In this document: piece after piece, positions 22,987 through 32,646 of the stretch
Position numbering within the stretch: the first letter of the stretch is position 1
How the letters are laid out: every line of letters starts with the position of its first letter
Assembly (NCBI GenBank): GCA_949752745.1
Contig: OX457027.1
Coordinates: 84,369,936-84,433,935, forward strand
Length of the DNA: 64,000 bases
Source: Protula sp. h YS-2021
Lineage: Eukaryota > Annelida > Polychaeta > Sabellida > Serpulidae
Direction of reading: 5' to 3'
Program-made: the position numbers and the translations under genes
The notes under the pieces: model-generated
The model's database searches: none
What the model saw: only the letters and a program-made list of their open reading frames with translations
What the model was told of the DNA's origin: nothing

Positions 22987-23167
22987 ATCGCTTTCACCGT
23001 GGCGTTTTGGCTGACGTTGCGCCAGCACATGCGCGAGGTGCACGTGCGTAAGCAGGACTTCTACATGCAGGGCCTCACCCTGGAGGCTGTCAGCCCCGAC
23101 GAAGCCCCCTCCACTAGCCAGGTGTCACCCCAGGAGGAGACCCACCCTGTCAGGCAGTCCCAGATCA
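22987..23167 (+). CDS. Piezo: Piezo exon E10
   Basis: Acceptor GCTATTTTTAG, donor CAGATCA|GTGAGT, phase 0 in and phase 1 out, 60 residues. Reads IAFTVAFWLTLRQHMREVHV, continuing the helix from E9 (LGIQ-IAFTV), then RKQDFYMQGLTLEAVSPDEA and a Ser/Pro/Glu-rich intracellular linker (PSTSQVSPQEET). Confidence 0.93.
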
Positions 23168-24465
23168 GTGAGTAGCGTTGTCACACGTCGGGAGGGATGG
23201 GGGCAGGGGAGGGATTGAACGCGCCCCAGGAGTGTCACTTTGCTAGAACGTTGTCACACGTCGTAAGGGGGTGCTATCGCCTAAAGAAGAGTCATCCCAC
23301 CAGGACTCGCTGTAGTTGTAGGCGGTGTTTGATGGGTACGTGTGGTTCTATTGCAAAATTGCCATGGAAATAGATATATTTAGGGACAGACTATCGTTGC
23401 TTTTGCAGATAGAGGGGTTTAGCTCTCGAGTGATGTCGCATATAGGAATAGGGAGGTTTAGATCTTGAACGATTGCGCATATTGCGATGAGGAGGTTTAT
23501 CTCTTGACTAATTCACATACCGGTATAGGGAGGCAATATTAAAAATGATTATAATGCCAGCTTTTATGGCGCTTCACCAACAATTTGCTCTAAATGCTTT
23601 GAGCAAGGTTCAGCTCTTGACTGATTTCGCGCACTGGGATAGGGAGGTTTAGCTCTTGACTGATTTCGCACACTGCGATAGGGAGGTTTAGCTCTTGACT
23701 GATTTCGCGCACTGCGATAGGGAGGTTTAGCTCTTGACTGATTTCGCACACTGCGATAGGGAGGTTTAGCTCTTGACTGATTTCGCGCACTGGGATAGGG
23801 AGGTTTAGCTCTTGACTGATTTCGCGCACTGCGATAGGGAGGTTTAGCTCTTGACTGATTTCGCACACTGCGATAGGGAGGTTTAGCTCTTGACTGATTT
23901 CGCACACTGAGATAGGGAGGTTTAGCTCTTGACTGATTTCGCACACTGCGATAGGGAGGTTTAGCTTTTGACTGATTTCGCACACTGCGATAGGGAGGTT
24001 TAGCTCTTGACTGATTTCGCACACTGAGATAGGGAGGTTTAGCTCTTGACTGATTTCGCACACACTGAGATAGGCAGGTTTAGCTCTTGACTGATTTCGC
24101 GCACTGGGATAGGTTTAGTTCCGAACCACTGACGTTGGCATTCTTCATCCAGTATGTTCGAAAATCATCCGGGAAATGTACAAAGCAAAGAAAATAGTTA
24201 AAAATAATTGAAGAAGTATTATAAGAAGCGGGAAATGTTTGCTGTAGAATTATCTGTGATGCTAATTCAGGATGCTGATTCATGTCAGCCTTATCACACG
24301 CAAGTGTTGTGGTTTCAACAAAACGCGTTAGTGTTGCGATTTCAACACCGCCCTCTCTCACAACACCGCCCCCTCTCAGGCAAACAAAAAAAAAAAAAAG
24401 AAGAAAAAGAAAGACTCGTCTTACGCGAAGAGAAATCACTGAATAAAATGACGTTTGTTTGACAG
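23168..24465. other. Intron 10
   Basis: G-rich start, then the 39-bp minisatellite (23408-24115), then unremarkable sequence with an A run at 24387-24400. Confidence 0.6.
23408..24115. repeat. 39-bp minisatellite, open reading on the minus strand
   Basis: Unit GGGAGGTTTAGCTCTTGACT GATTTCGCRCACTGCGATA (39 bp), about 12-13 close copies from 23605, preceded by divergent units from 23408 (AGCTCTCGAGTGATGTCGCA etc.). Because 39 is 13 codons, two minus-strand frames stay open for over 150 codons with 13-residue repeats (RNQSRAKPPYRSV and CEISQELNLPIAV). There is no sign that these are real proteins. Confidence 0.95.
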
Positions 24466-24498
24466 AGTACGCCAACAACTACGGGCGTTCGCAGAGCG
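24466..24498 (+). CDS. Piezo: Piezo microexon E11 (33 bp)
   Basis: Acceptor GTTTGTTTGACAG, donor CAGAGCG|GTGAGT, phase 1 in and out. It completes Lys, then reads YANNYGRSQS and starts a Gly codon. As a multiple of 3 with symmetric phase it could be skipped without changing frame. Supported by both splice sites and phase; its peptide is a polar linker with no family signature. Confidence 0.75.
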
Positions 24499-25707
24499 GT
24501 GAGTGGCTGTTACATAGCGCCATTCTGGCTGCTGAGCTTTCCTCCCCACATCAGTTTTAACAACCTCATTATTATTTTGCACATTTTTATGCAGAAAAAA
24601 AAAGATTACCCAAACCGGTCATATTATAAGAGTCTCATGAGCTACATATTCTTTTAATGTGCGGAAACACGGTTATTTATGGGGTGCACCCAACAGATTT
24701 TATTGTCCGAAACGTTTCTTAAGAGTGAAAGGCCGAACGATTTTCACGCATGCAAAATTAACATTTGACTAAATACTGCATTTTGTTGGGCCCAATTTTA
24801 TGCAGACTTGGATTGTTTCTTGGCTTATCATGCTGGGCTGTTGCGCTTGCGTTTAAGGTACAGAATACGAGGTTGCCACGGCCATGCAAAATTTTGAAAA
24901 TTGCGTGGCAACCCTGCAGATAGATCAGCGAGTGTTCTATTTTATTTCAACATAAGATTTGCGATCACGACAACGCACAAAGATGCAGATACTTGTTTGT
25001 GGAACATTCTGAGTCTTTAACGCAAGCTTGAGGCACGGGGTGAGAGGAGAGAGGGAGGGAGTGCCACTTCAAAGATGGCTGCGGGACTTGTATACAAATG
25101 AAATTAAGCATTTGCGTGACCATAAGATAACATTTTGAAAAGTAGTATTTGGTTATACCTTAAATAGTTCTTTTGTTTTACCTCCATCAGAGCTAATTAT
25201 AGTACATAAAGTCGGGTTAAGATAGAATCATGTGTGTGAACAAGCTGCATGTGTAATAAGATGAATTTAACATCTACCCCCGTCACAGTATTTATGGGTT
25301 TCCATTTATTTCTGTAGCTTGTTACACGTGAAGCCCTAGGCCTGTAAGGTATTGCTTTGTTGGCCGCTTTGTTGGATGAAGTTCATTTATTACGTTGCAA
25401 CTTTGGCTGTTTGTAGATGCAATATTGATAATATGTAACATCATAGTATGCATAATCCACCAATTCTGATCAATCAACAATTTTATTGCAAATTTACAAT
25501 GAGGATATTTTTCTCACATTTTTGTTGGGCTGCAAAGACTTGCGGGATAGGACACGGGAGGGGAAAGGGAAGGGGCAAGAGAAGGGGTTGGGTAAAGAAA
25601 TTGCTTCAAAGAATGTCCTTCTATTTTTGCATTCATATTGCACGTGCAGTTTTAAGTACAATCAAACGGGGGCTGAAAGTTTTTGTTTATATGCGGGAAG
25701 ATTGCAA

Positions 25708-25739
<32 letters not shown>

Positions 25740-26226
25740 GGTTTTTTTTTTTTTTTTGGTTGGGGTGGGGGTTAAATTTTATTATGCACAGTCATATTCG
25801 AGTATCCGCTGCGTGAACATATATAGCAGAGGATGGTTGCACTATGTTGTACATTCAGATAATTTCATTTAAAAAAGCACTACCCAAGTACAAAATATAC
25901 AATATCATAGATGAATTTCGTGTGCTCGAAAGGAAACCAACCGTGGAGAGGTGTGGATTTAACAGTCATCAAGATTTATGAAGCAAGCGAATTTTCACCT
26001 TTTTGCTACACATTAGTATTAAAAAAAACTATTATCTCAAGTAATTCCGTCTATTCTTAAAGAAAAGGGCGTTGCTAAGTGATACAATTATTGCCCTTGA
26101 CCTTTTGAGGAAAGCTGAAGCGGCGACCCACGTTCTTTGGCCTGTGCCTCATTTCTTAAAATTCCATGTATTTATGCGTATTTTATATTATATTTATGAA
26201 ATGAGTAAATGGTAAATCAATTTTAG
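24499..26226. other. Intron 11
   Basis: AT-rich, with a poly-T tract at about 25713-25757 (interrupted by GG). No other feature recognised. Confidence 0.6.
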
Positions 26227-26277
26227 GAGCGGAGGACTTGGTGGATGGCTTTGACAGTGAAAACATCAAGAAGCTTG
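26227..26277 (+). CDS. Piezo: Piezo small exon E12 (51 bp)
   Basis: Acceptor AAATCAATTTTAG, donor AAGCTTG|GTGAGT, phase 1 in and out. It reads GAEDLVDGFDSENIKKL, an acidic linker leading into the GHWVWH helix of E13. Length is a multiple of 3, so it is also a candidate cassette exon. Confidence 0.85.
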
Positions 26278-26570
26278 GTGAGTTGATTGCTGTCTCGAAA
26301 TGTCGTCCGACGATATGTCGCCCGTCTGATTAGTTTGATTGACTGGTTTGATTGGGTCGGTTACTGTCTTGCAAAAAAAGCAGATTAACTTCGAGACTGG
26401 CAGAAATAACATAAATATAACTTCAGGATAAAGAATAAAGAAATAAAAGTAATTTGAATTGGAGTACAAGTCGACACGATCAGCGCATTGAATGACCGTA
26501 ACAGGCCGTGGCTTTGTTTCGCCGCCCATGATGACGTCACGATGTAACGCTCTCCTAAGCTTCACCCCCG

Positions 26571-26970
26571 TTGCAAGGCACTGGGTCTGGCACATGAGAT
26601 GTAAATACTTGATCTTCGTTTAAGCCGCATAGTGACGTCACGATGGCGCCACAGTTTGCTCATCGCACTCCCTCCCTCCCTCCCTCCCCTCCCCTTCCCT
26701 CCCCTCCCTTCCCCTCCCCTCCCCTCCCTCCAGGGCATCGGGTGTAGCATATGTGCTGCGAACGTAGATCCTCGTATGCCGCGCACAGTTACGCCCCGAT
26801 GACGTCACAGTGACGTGTACCTCTGTGCTCCACGCTCTCTCTTTCTCTTTCTCTCTGCCCCCCCCCCCCCCCCCCCTCCGTTTGCAGGGCACTGGGTGTA
26901 GCACATGTGCTGTATGTAGATCTTCGTTTGCCGCGCACAGTCACGTAACGATGGCGTCAATGTGACGTGT
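26571..26970 (+). repeat. Three degenerate copies of the acceptor end of exon E13
   Basis: Copies at about 26571-26655, 26730-26818 and 26881-26970 each contain a GCARGGCAYTGGGTSTRGCA-like start matching the acceptor and first bases of E13 (TGCAG|GGCACTGGGTGTGGCA), then ATGTGCTG, GATCTTCGT and CCGCGCACAG. Between units lie GATGACGTCAC-containing spacers and C/T-rich tracts. Copy 3 keeps TTTGCAG and 60 bp of exon-like sequence but has lost the frame (GTGTAG). Unit length is about 90-160 bp. Confidence 0.88.
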
Positions 26971-26975
26971 TGCAG

Positions 26976-27115
26976 GGCACTGGGTGTGGCACATGTGCTG
27001 CAAGTACTGGATCTTCGTCTGCGGCGCCATGTTCCTGGTGATGGCCATTCAGGAGGCCGTCATCTACCGCATCGTCTACATGGTTCTCTTCCTCTACTTC
27101 GTCATCTCCTTCCAG
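26976..27115 (+). CDS. Piezo: Piezo exon E13
   Basis: Acceptor GACGTGTTGCAG, donor TTCCAG|GTGAGT, phase 1 in and phase 0 out, about 47 residues. Reads GHWVWHMCCKYWIFVCGAMF, then LVMAIQEAVIYRIVYMVLFL and YFVISFQ: two membrane helices with the Piezo-typical K.W..V...MF.......V..YRI.Y...FL...+.FQ, which runs on to LFYKWWR in E14. Three decoy copies of its 5' end lie upstream; this copy alone has an open frame and a phase that fits. Confidence 0.95.
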
Positions 27116-27400
27116 GTGAGTCTCCTCGTGTTTGATTGACAGGTCAAGGTCGCGTCATATTTTGTGTGGTTTACTTCTCTGTAAAATGGATTTAAGATTG
27201 TTTTCATATAATAAGCTTTATCTGATTCCAAGTACAGTGCAATTTTACCTGTAAGTGTAAATGGATGTGTGTGGCTGTCACGGCAGTTGTTATAAGGTGT
27301 CCTTTTTGTTTGTGGTTACTCTCATCTCATTAGCAGTAAATGTGTGCATATATTCCCTGTAAGTATTCGCTTGGCAGTATCCGCTCTGTCTTGCAACGGT
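27116..27400. other. Intron 13, start
   Basis: Ordinary AT-rich intron before the 44-bp array; no feature seen. Confidence 0.5.
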
Positions 27401-28869
27401 TTAGAAAATGTTAACATACCAGTATCTGCTCTTACTACCTGCTGTTTCTGGCAGCTGCTTCATAAGTGCCACGTACCAGTACCCACTCTCTTACAGTTCT
27501 TTTACAAGTGTTGACATACCAATATCCGCTGTCTCTTGCAGCTGTTTTACAAATGTTTGTGTTCCAGTATCTGTTCTCTCATGCAGCTGTTTTACTTTAC
27601 AGTGTCCAATGTCTCTTGCAACGGTTTCACAAGTGTTAACATACAAGTATATGTTTTCTCTTGCAGCTGTTTTATAAGTGTTAACGTACAGTTTCTGCTC
27701 CCTCTTGCAGTAGCTGTTTTGCAAATGTTAACGAACCAGTTTTCGCTTCTCCATGCATCTATTCTACAAATAAATCTACCAGTTTCTGCCCCCTGACAGC
27801 TGTTGTACAATTGTTAACAAACTTGTTTGTGCTCCTCCTTGCAGCTGTTTTATAAATGTTAATCTACCAGTTTCCACTGCCTGTTGCACATGTTGTGTAA
27901 GTGTGAATGCACCAATAAGTGTGAACGCATGAGTATCTGCTGTGTCTTTCAGCTGTTAACGTACCAGTTTCCCGTACCCCTTGCAGTTGTTCTACATATC
28001 TTAACCTACCAGTTTCTACTCGCTCTTGCAGCTGTTATACAATGTTAACCTACCAGTTTCTACTCCCTCTTGCAGCTGTTATACAATGTTAACCTGCCAG
28101 TTTCTACTCCCTCTTGCAGCTGTTATACAATGTTAACCTACGAGTTTCTGCTTCCTCGTGCAGATGTTTTACAAGTGTGAACGCACCAATGTCCGCTCCC
28201 TCTTACAGCTGTTTTACTGTTGTTAACGTATCAGTTTCCGCTCCTCCTTGCAGCTGTTTTACAATGTTAACCTTCACATTTCTGCTTCCTCTTGCAGCTG
28301 TTTTATAATGTTAACCCACGAGTTTCTGCTCCCTCTTGCAGCTGTTTTACAATGTTAACCCACGAGTTTCTGCTCCCTCTTACAGCTGTTTTACAGTGTT
28401 AACCCACGAGTATCTGTTGCCTCTTGTAGCTGTTTTACAATGTTAACCCACGAGTTTCTGTCCCCGCTTGCAGCTGTTTTACACTGTTAACCCACGAGTT
28501 TCTTTTGCCTCTTGCAGCTGCCTTACACTGTTAACCCACAAGTTTCTACTCCCTGTTACAGCTGTTTTACAATGTTAACCCACGAGTTTCTGTTGCCTCT
28601 TGCAGCTGCTTTACACTGTTAACCCACAAGTTTCTGCTCCCTCTTACAGCTGTTTTACACTGTTAACCCACGAGTTTCTGCTCCCTCTTACAGCTGTTTT
28701 ACACTGTTAATCCACGAGTTTCTGCTCCCTCTTACAGCTGTTTTACAATGTGAACCCACGAGTTTCTGCTCCCTCTTACAGCTGTTTTACACTGTTAACC
28801 CACGAGTTTCTGCTCCCTCTTACAGCTGTTTTACAATGTTAACCCACGAGTTTCTGTTGCATCTTGCAG
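27400..28869 (+). repeat. 44-bp minisatellite made of repeated splice-acceptor units
   Basis: About 30-33 units. The modern unit is CTGTTTTACAATGTTAACCC, ACGAGTTTCTGCTCCCTCTT, (A/G)CAG. Each unit carries a branch-point-like TGTTAAC, a pyrimidine tract, CAG, and CTGTTTTACA, which is the start of exon E14 (CTG TTT TAC AAG). The array runs directly into E14, so the exon's true acceptor is the last unit. Units near E14 are nearly identical; those at 27400-27950 are divergent in spacing and sequence, as expected for outward ageing of the array. Confidence 0.93.
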
Positions 28870-29015
28870 CTGTTTTACAAGTGGTGGCGCATCAGCATCT
28901 ACGTCTTCTGGTGGATCGTCATCGTCTACAGCATGGTTGTGCTCTGCCTCATCTACACCTACCAGTTCGACCAGATCGAATCGTACTGGAATAAAACCGG
29001 AATCTCGGATGAAGT
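28870..29015 (+). CDS. Piezo: Piezo exon E14
   Basis: Starts after CATCTTGCAG with LFYKWWRISIYVFWWIVIVY, then SMVVLCLIYTYQFDQIESYW and NKTGISDE, ending GT in phase 2 before GTACGT. Joined to E15 the junction reads SDEVLRDLGLQHF. Two hydrophobic segments; the pattern (YTYQF....W......) is strongly Piezo. An alternative donor two bases upstream would break the phase with E15. Confidence 0.95.
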
Positions 29016-29918
29016 GTACGTAATCTTACAGAGAAATCCCTTCTGGTGTCGGGGAGGGGGGAGGGGGGGGTGTCGGGGTTTGGTTGTGTGTGGGTGGGAT
29101 GGTATGAGCAGAGTTCATTTTAGAGCGTGGATGGTGCGTAGTTACGAGTTCCACAGCCTTCAGTATTTGTGGAGAATGGAGGGCGTAGAATTAGTTTGGT
29201 GGCATTTTTTTTATACCCACGCACACATACAGTGGGCCACAATTAATGCAAAATCGGTTAACAGGAAGAAAATCGCTGGTCCTAATGTTTTCTCCGATAG
29301 ACTTCAATGTAAAAAAACTGTACACATTGTAATGCTGTGCTCAATTATTTCTTGTTAGATTGCAATCGAGATACAAGGCCAAAAATTATCAGTGGCGCTT
29401 TCATATTCTAAAATACAATACAGAAATTTAAAAGGGATGCAAAAGGAGTACAAACTGCTGTAATCAATGATAAAAAAGACCAGATCATAAAAGTGACCTA
29501 TTTGTAGTGCTCTGACAAACTTTCACAAAGATTTCAATAAGATTATTCATCCAAATTAATCAAAGGCTTTTTCAGGCAAATTTTATGAGCTGAAAATCAG
29601 ACAGTTTATAAAATGGCTGGAAATGGGGGGGGGGGGGGGGGGGTGTAGAGGTTGCAGGGGCGAAGTCCCCGGACACCTTCCAGTACACCCCAGGCGTAGG
29701 TGTTCCACATCGCTGCTTGTGAGCGGTCACGGCGGGGATATGCGGTGTTATCAGCCCGCTGTTGCATATCAACGTATAGCACTGAGGAATGAAATGTCAT
29801 ATTTTAACTTGATTATTTAAATAACATATTTTTTATGATACAGCTTGTCTCTTTGTTCGTTGAATTTTAAGGTAATGTTCATTTCTTCTGATTCACGTTA
29901 ATTTCTTATGATTAAAAA

Positions 29919-30017
<99 letters not shown>

Positions 30018-30054
30018 TACTCATCAAAAAGTGTATTTATGTTGTCTTGTTTAG
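29016..30054. other. Intron 14
   Basis: G-rich start, a 20-base G run at 29624-29643 and a long (CAA)n(TAA)n microsatellite at 29923-30016 just before E15. Nothing else recognised. Confidence 0.6.
29923..30016. repeat. (CAA)n(TAA)n microsatellite
   Basis: About 9 CAA units then about 22 TAA/ATA units, close to the acceptor of E15. Confidence 0.95.
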
Positions 30055-30201
30055 GCTGCGAGACTTGGGACTGCAGCACTTCAACACGGGCACTCTGTTC
30101 GCCAAACTCCTCACGCCCACGTCCTTCCTCATCGTCATTATACTACAAGTGCACTACTTTCAGCGGCCTTTTAACAAGCTGTCGGATATCTACGCGCTTG
30201 T
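30055..30201 (+). CDS. Piezo: Piezo exon E15
   Basis: Acceptor TTGTCTTGTTTAG, donor GCTTGT|GTGAGT, phase 2 both sides, 49 residues. Reads VLRDLGLQHFNTGTLFAKLL, then TPTSFLIVIILQVHYFQRPF and NKLSDIYAL. The DLGL..F....LF..+L.P+.FL+V.ILQ.HYF...F..L.D pattern is highly conserved in Piezo. One transmembrane helix, then a cytoplasmic helix. Confidence 0.97.
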
Positions 30202-30584
30202 GTGAGTATCAAGATATAGTCTTGGTATCCAGACGTTTCATCCGACGACATTTCATTCGACGACGTTTCATCCGACGACATTTCATTCGTAGAAAACGTT
30301 CACCGTACGACATTTCATCCGACGTTTATGTATCATACTAATGCTTAACACAACGGAAATCACTATACTTCACAACACTCTAAAAGTGCAAAACTTTTTT
30401 TTCGTCGTCGGATGGATTGTCGTGGATTCTGTAGTCCTGTCTTCTCGGCTGGTCTGCATTGCGAATGACTCAGGCCACATTGTTGAAATCCCAGTGTTTC
30501 CCAGCTGAAAATTAAGCATAAATTGTGCGCGCAGGTGAGTGCGGAAATGGTGTGATGGTCCTAGAAAACAGCTCCTCCCTTCAC
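30202..30584. other. Start of the ~10-kb intron 15
   Basis: Contains a short imperfect repeat of CGACGACATTTCATTCGACG/TTTCATCCGACGACA at 30228-30325. No coding signal. Confidence 0.6.
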
Positions 30585-31260
30585 TCATCCCAAACCCTCC
30601 GCCCCTCCCCAACCCTCCGCCCCTCCCCAACCCTCCGCCCCTCCCCAACCCTCCGCCCTTCCCCAACCCTCCGCCCCTCCCCAACCCTCCGCCTCTCCCC
30701 AACCCTCCGCCCCTCCCCAACCCTCCGCCCCTCCCCAACCCTCCGCCCCTCCCCAACCCTCCGCCCTTCCCCAAGCCTCCGCCCCTCCCCAACCCTCCGC
30801 CCCTCCCAAACCCTCCGTCCCTCCCCAACCCTCCGCCCCTCCCCAACCCTTCGCCCCTCCCCAACCCTCCGCCCCTCCCCAACCCTTCGCCCCTCCCCTA
30901 CCCTCCGCCCCTCCCCAACCCTTCGCCCCTCCCCAACCCTTCGCCCCTCCCCAACCCTTCGCCCCTCCCCAACCCTCCGCCCTCCCCAACCCTCCGCCCC
31001 TCCCCAACCCTCCGCCCCTCCCCAACCCTCCGCCCTTCCCCAAGCCTCCGCCCCTCCCCAACCCTCCGCCCCTCCTAAACCCTCCGCCCCTCCTAAACCC
31101 TCCGTCCCTCCCCAACCCTCCGCCCCTCCCCAACCCTTCGCCCCTCCCCAACCCTCCGCCCCTCCCCAACCCTCCGCCCCTCCCCAACCCTTCGCCCCTC
31201 CCCAACCCTCCGCCCCTCCCCAACCCTTCGCCCCTCCCCTACCCTCCGCCCCTCCTTCCC
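30585..31260. repeat. 18-bp C/T-rich minisatellite
   Basis: About 37 copies of CCCTCCGCCCCTCCCCAA (18 bp) with variants (TTCG, CCTTCC, CTAA, CCAAG). A block containing ACCCTCCGCCCTTCCCCAAG is duplicated about 270 bp apart (near 30765 and 31030), so the array has higher-order duplication. The strand is almost free of G except one per unit. It gives long open frames on both strands (TLRPSP and GRGGGL repeats) that are not real proteins. Confidence 0.96.
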
Positions 31261-32646
31261 GTGCTTCTACATTGTCGGACATTACTTAAATGGTTGTCAC
31301 CATTAAGTAGGGAGTGGGGGGGGGGGGGGGTGTATTGGTTAATGTCTGTGATGGTATGCTGGGGAAAGCATTTTATTCTCCGCTCTTGATACGGTACCAA
31401 ACTGAACGGATCCGTATCAGCTGAGCTATCCACGTTTGGACATCTGTGTTTATTTTCGATAACACCCCTAAGGTAGATTTCTACCCCACGAGAAGACACG
31501 GAAAAGATGCACAGAAAACATTAAATGTATGACCTTGGCTTTCCAAACCCAATTATGCACATTCTTATAGAGATGGGGAGATTCATCCGGTTTTAACGAT
31601 GTTTTCCTCGGACTTCTTTTTTGTTTTGTTTTGTTTTTTTTTTACACAAAATATCACACTGTTAAAATTATCAGCCGATATAAAGATACTCCGCCGCATT
31701 TTATTATGATTGGAATCCAAGAACAATATCTGTTGAACTGTGAAAACGATCATCTTTGAGAAAGGGTCAGTAATTTGAAATTCCACTGTTAATGGACAAC
31801 GCATGACGTGTTACATTTTCAATAAAAACTACCATTAAACCGAGGGACAATTCACCCACTCCAGACGACCATTCGACCCCGGGAAGGATATAGACCGCGG
31901 CCTTATACTGTTGTTTTTATTTTTTTCATCAGCGCCACAGGAATCTTGAGCATTAACCAGGAAGTTAATTTCATATTTATAACAACCTCTCGCGACATTT
32001 CCTATTTTTAACCTCTGTAATCTTTTTATGGAAGTGACATAGTACGGCAATAATTTGCAAAGGTTTAGTATATAGACTTGATGTTTTCTATACAGTCACG
32101 TGACTTAATACATCATCCGAGGGCTCTGCCTCTGCTCTGATTCGGCAAGCTGTGTGAAATCCTCACGAAAGTGATAAGGATTCAAGATTTCAGGTTCATA
32201 TTCTGGTTGTCTTTTGGCGAGTTAAAAAAAAAACTAATCGTCTTGTGCAATTTCCGGTTTAACTATGGAAAGTTGAACCGCCCTTTGCCAGAGGCGTGGG
32301 TGCTAAATTGTATCCAGTATTTGGAAAGTTTTTGGAGTATTTGGCGTGGATCAGTAGTGCCGCGGTGTTGCTGTTACCATGGGAACAACCCATGATTTAT
32401 ATGAGGAATTATGACGTATTATGAGGGAATTATGATGCCCTGGAAGTATTGACATTTTGGAGACTAATTGCGAAACGATATGTGGTGGGCTTCAGGAAAA
32501 AGTGTAGGCGTTTGTTTCAATTGGGATTTGTGAGAGTACAGCAAAGAGTTTCTTTTGACGGAAAGACGGATCGTGTAAAGCGTGGCGTTTGTGATAGCGG
32601 ACGGGTGTGGCGCACGGTTATCTACAGCTCATACGTGTAATATATA
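31261..32646. other. Intron sequence upstream of the nested gene
   Basis: G run at 31316-31331; a possible tRNA-derived SINE remnant on the minus strand at about 31370-31440 (see findings). The last ~500 bp should hold the promoter of the nested gene if it is transcribed on its own, but no TATA box was identified with confidence. Confidence 0.5.

Noticed and set aside
23564..24063. Minus-strand ORFs of 157-165 codons
   Set aside because: 13-residue repeats of the 39-bp minisatellite; two frames open at once, which is not typical of a gene.
27408..28308. CRISPR-like regularly spaced array
   Set aside because: The window is eukaryotic and the array is contiguous 44-bp units without unique spacers.
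30525..31289. Pro-rich and Gly-rich ORFs up to 254 codons on both strands
   Set aside because: Readings of the 18-bp minisatellite.
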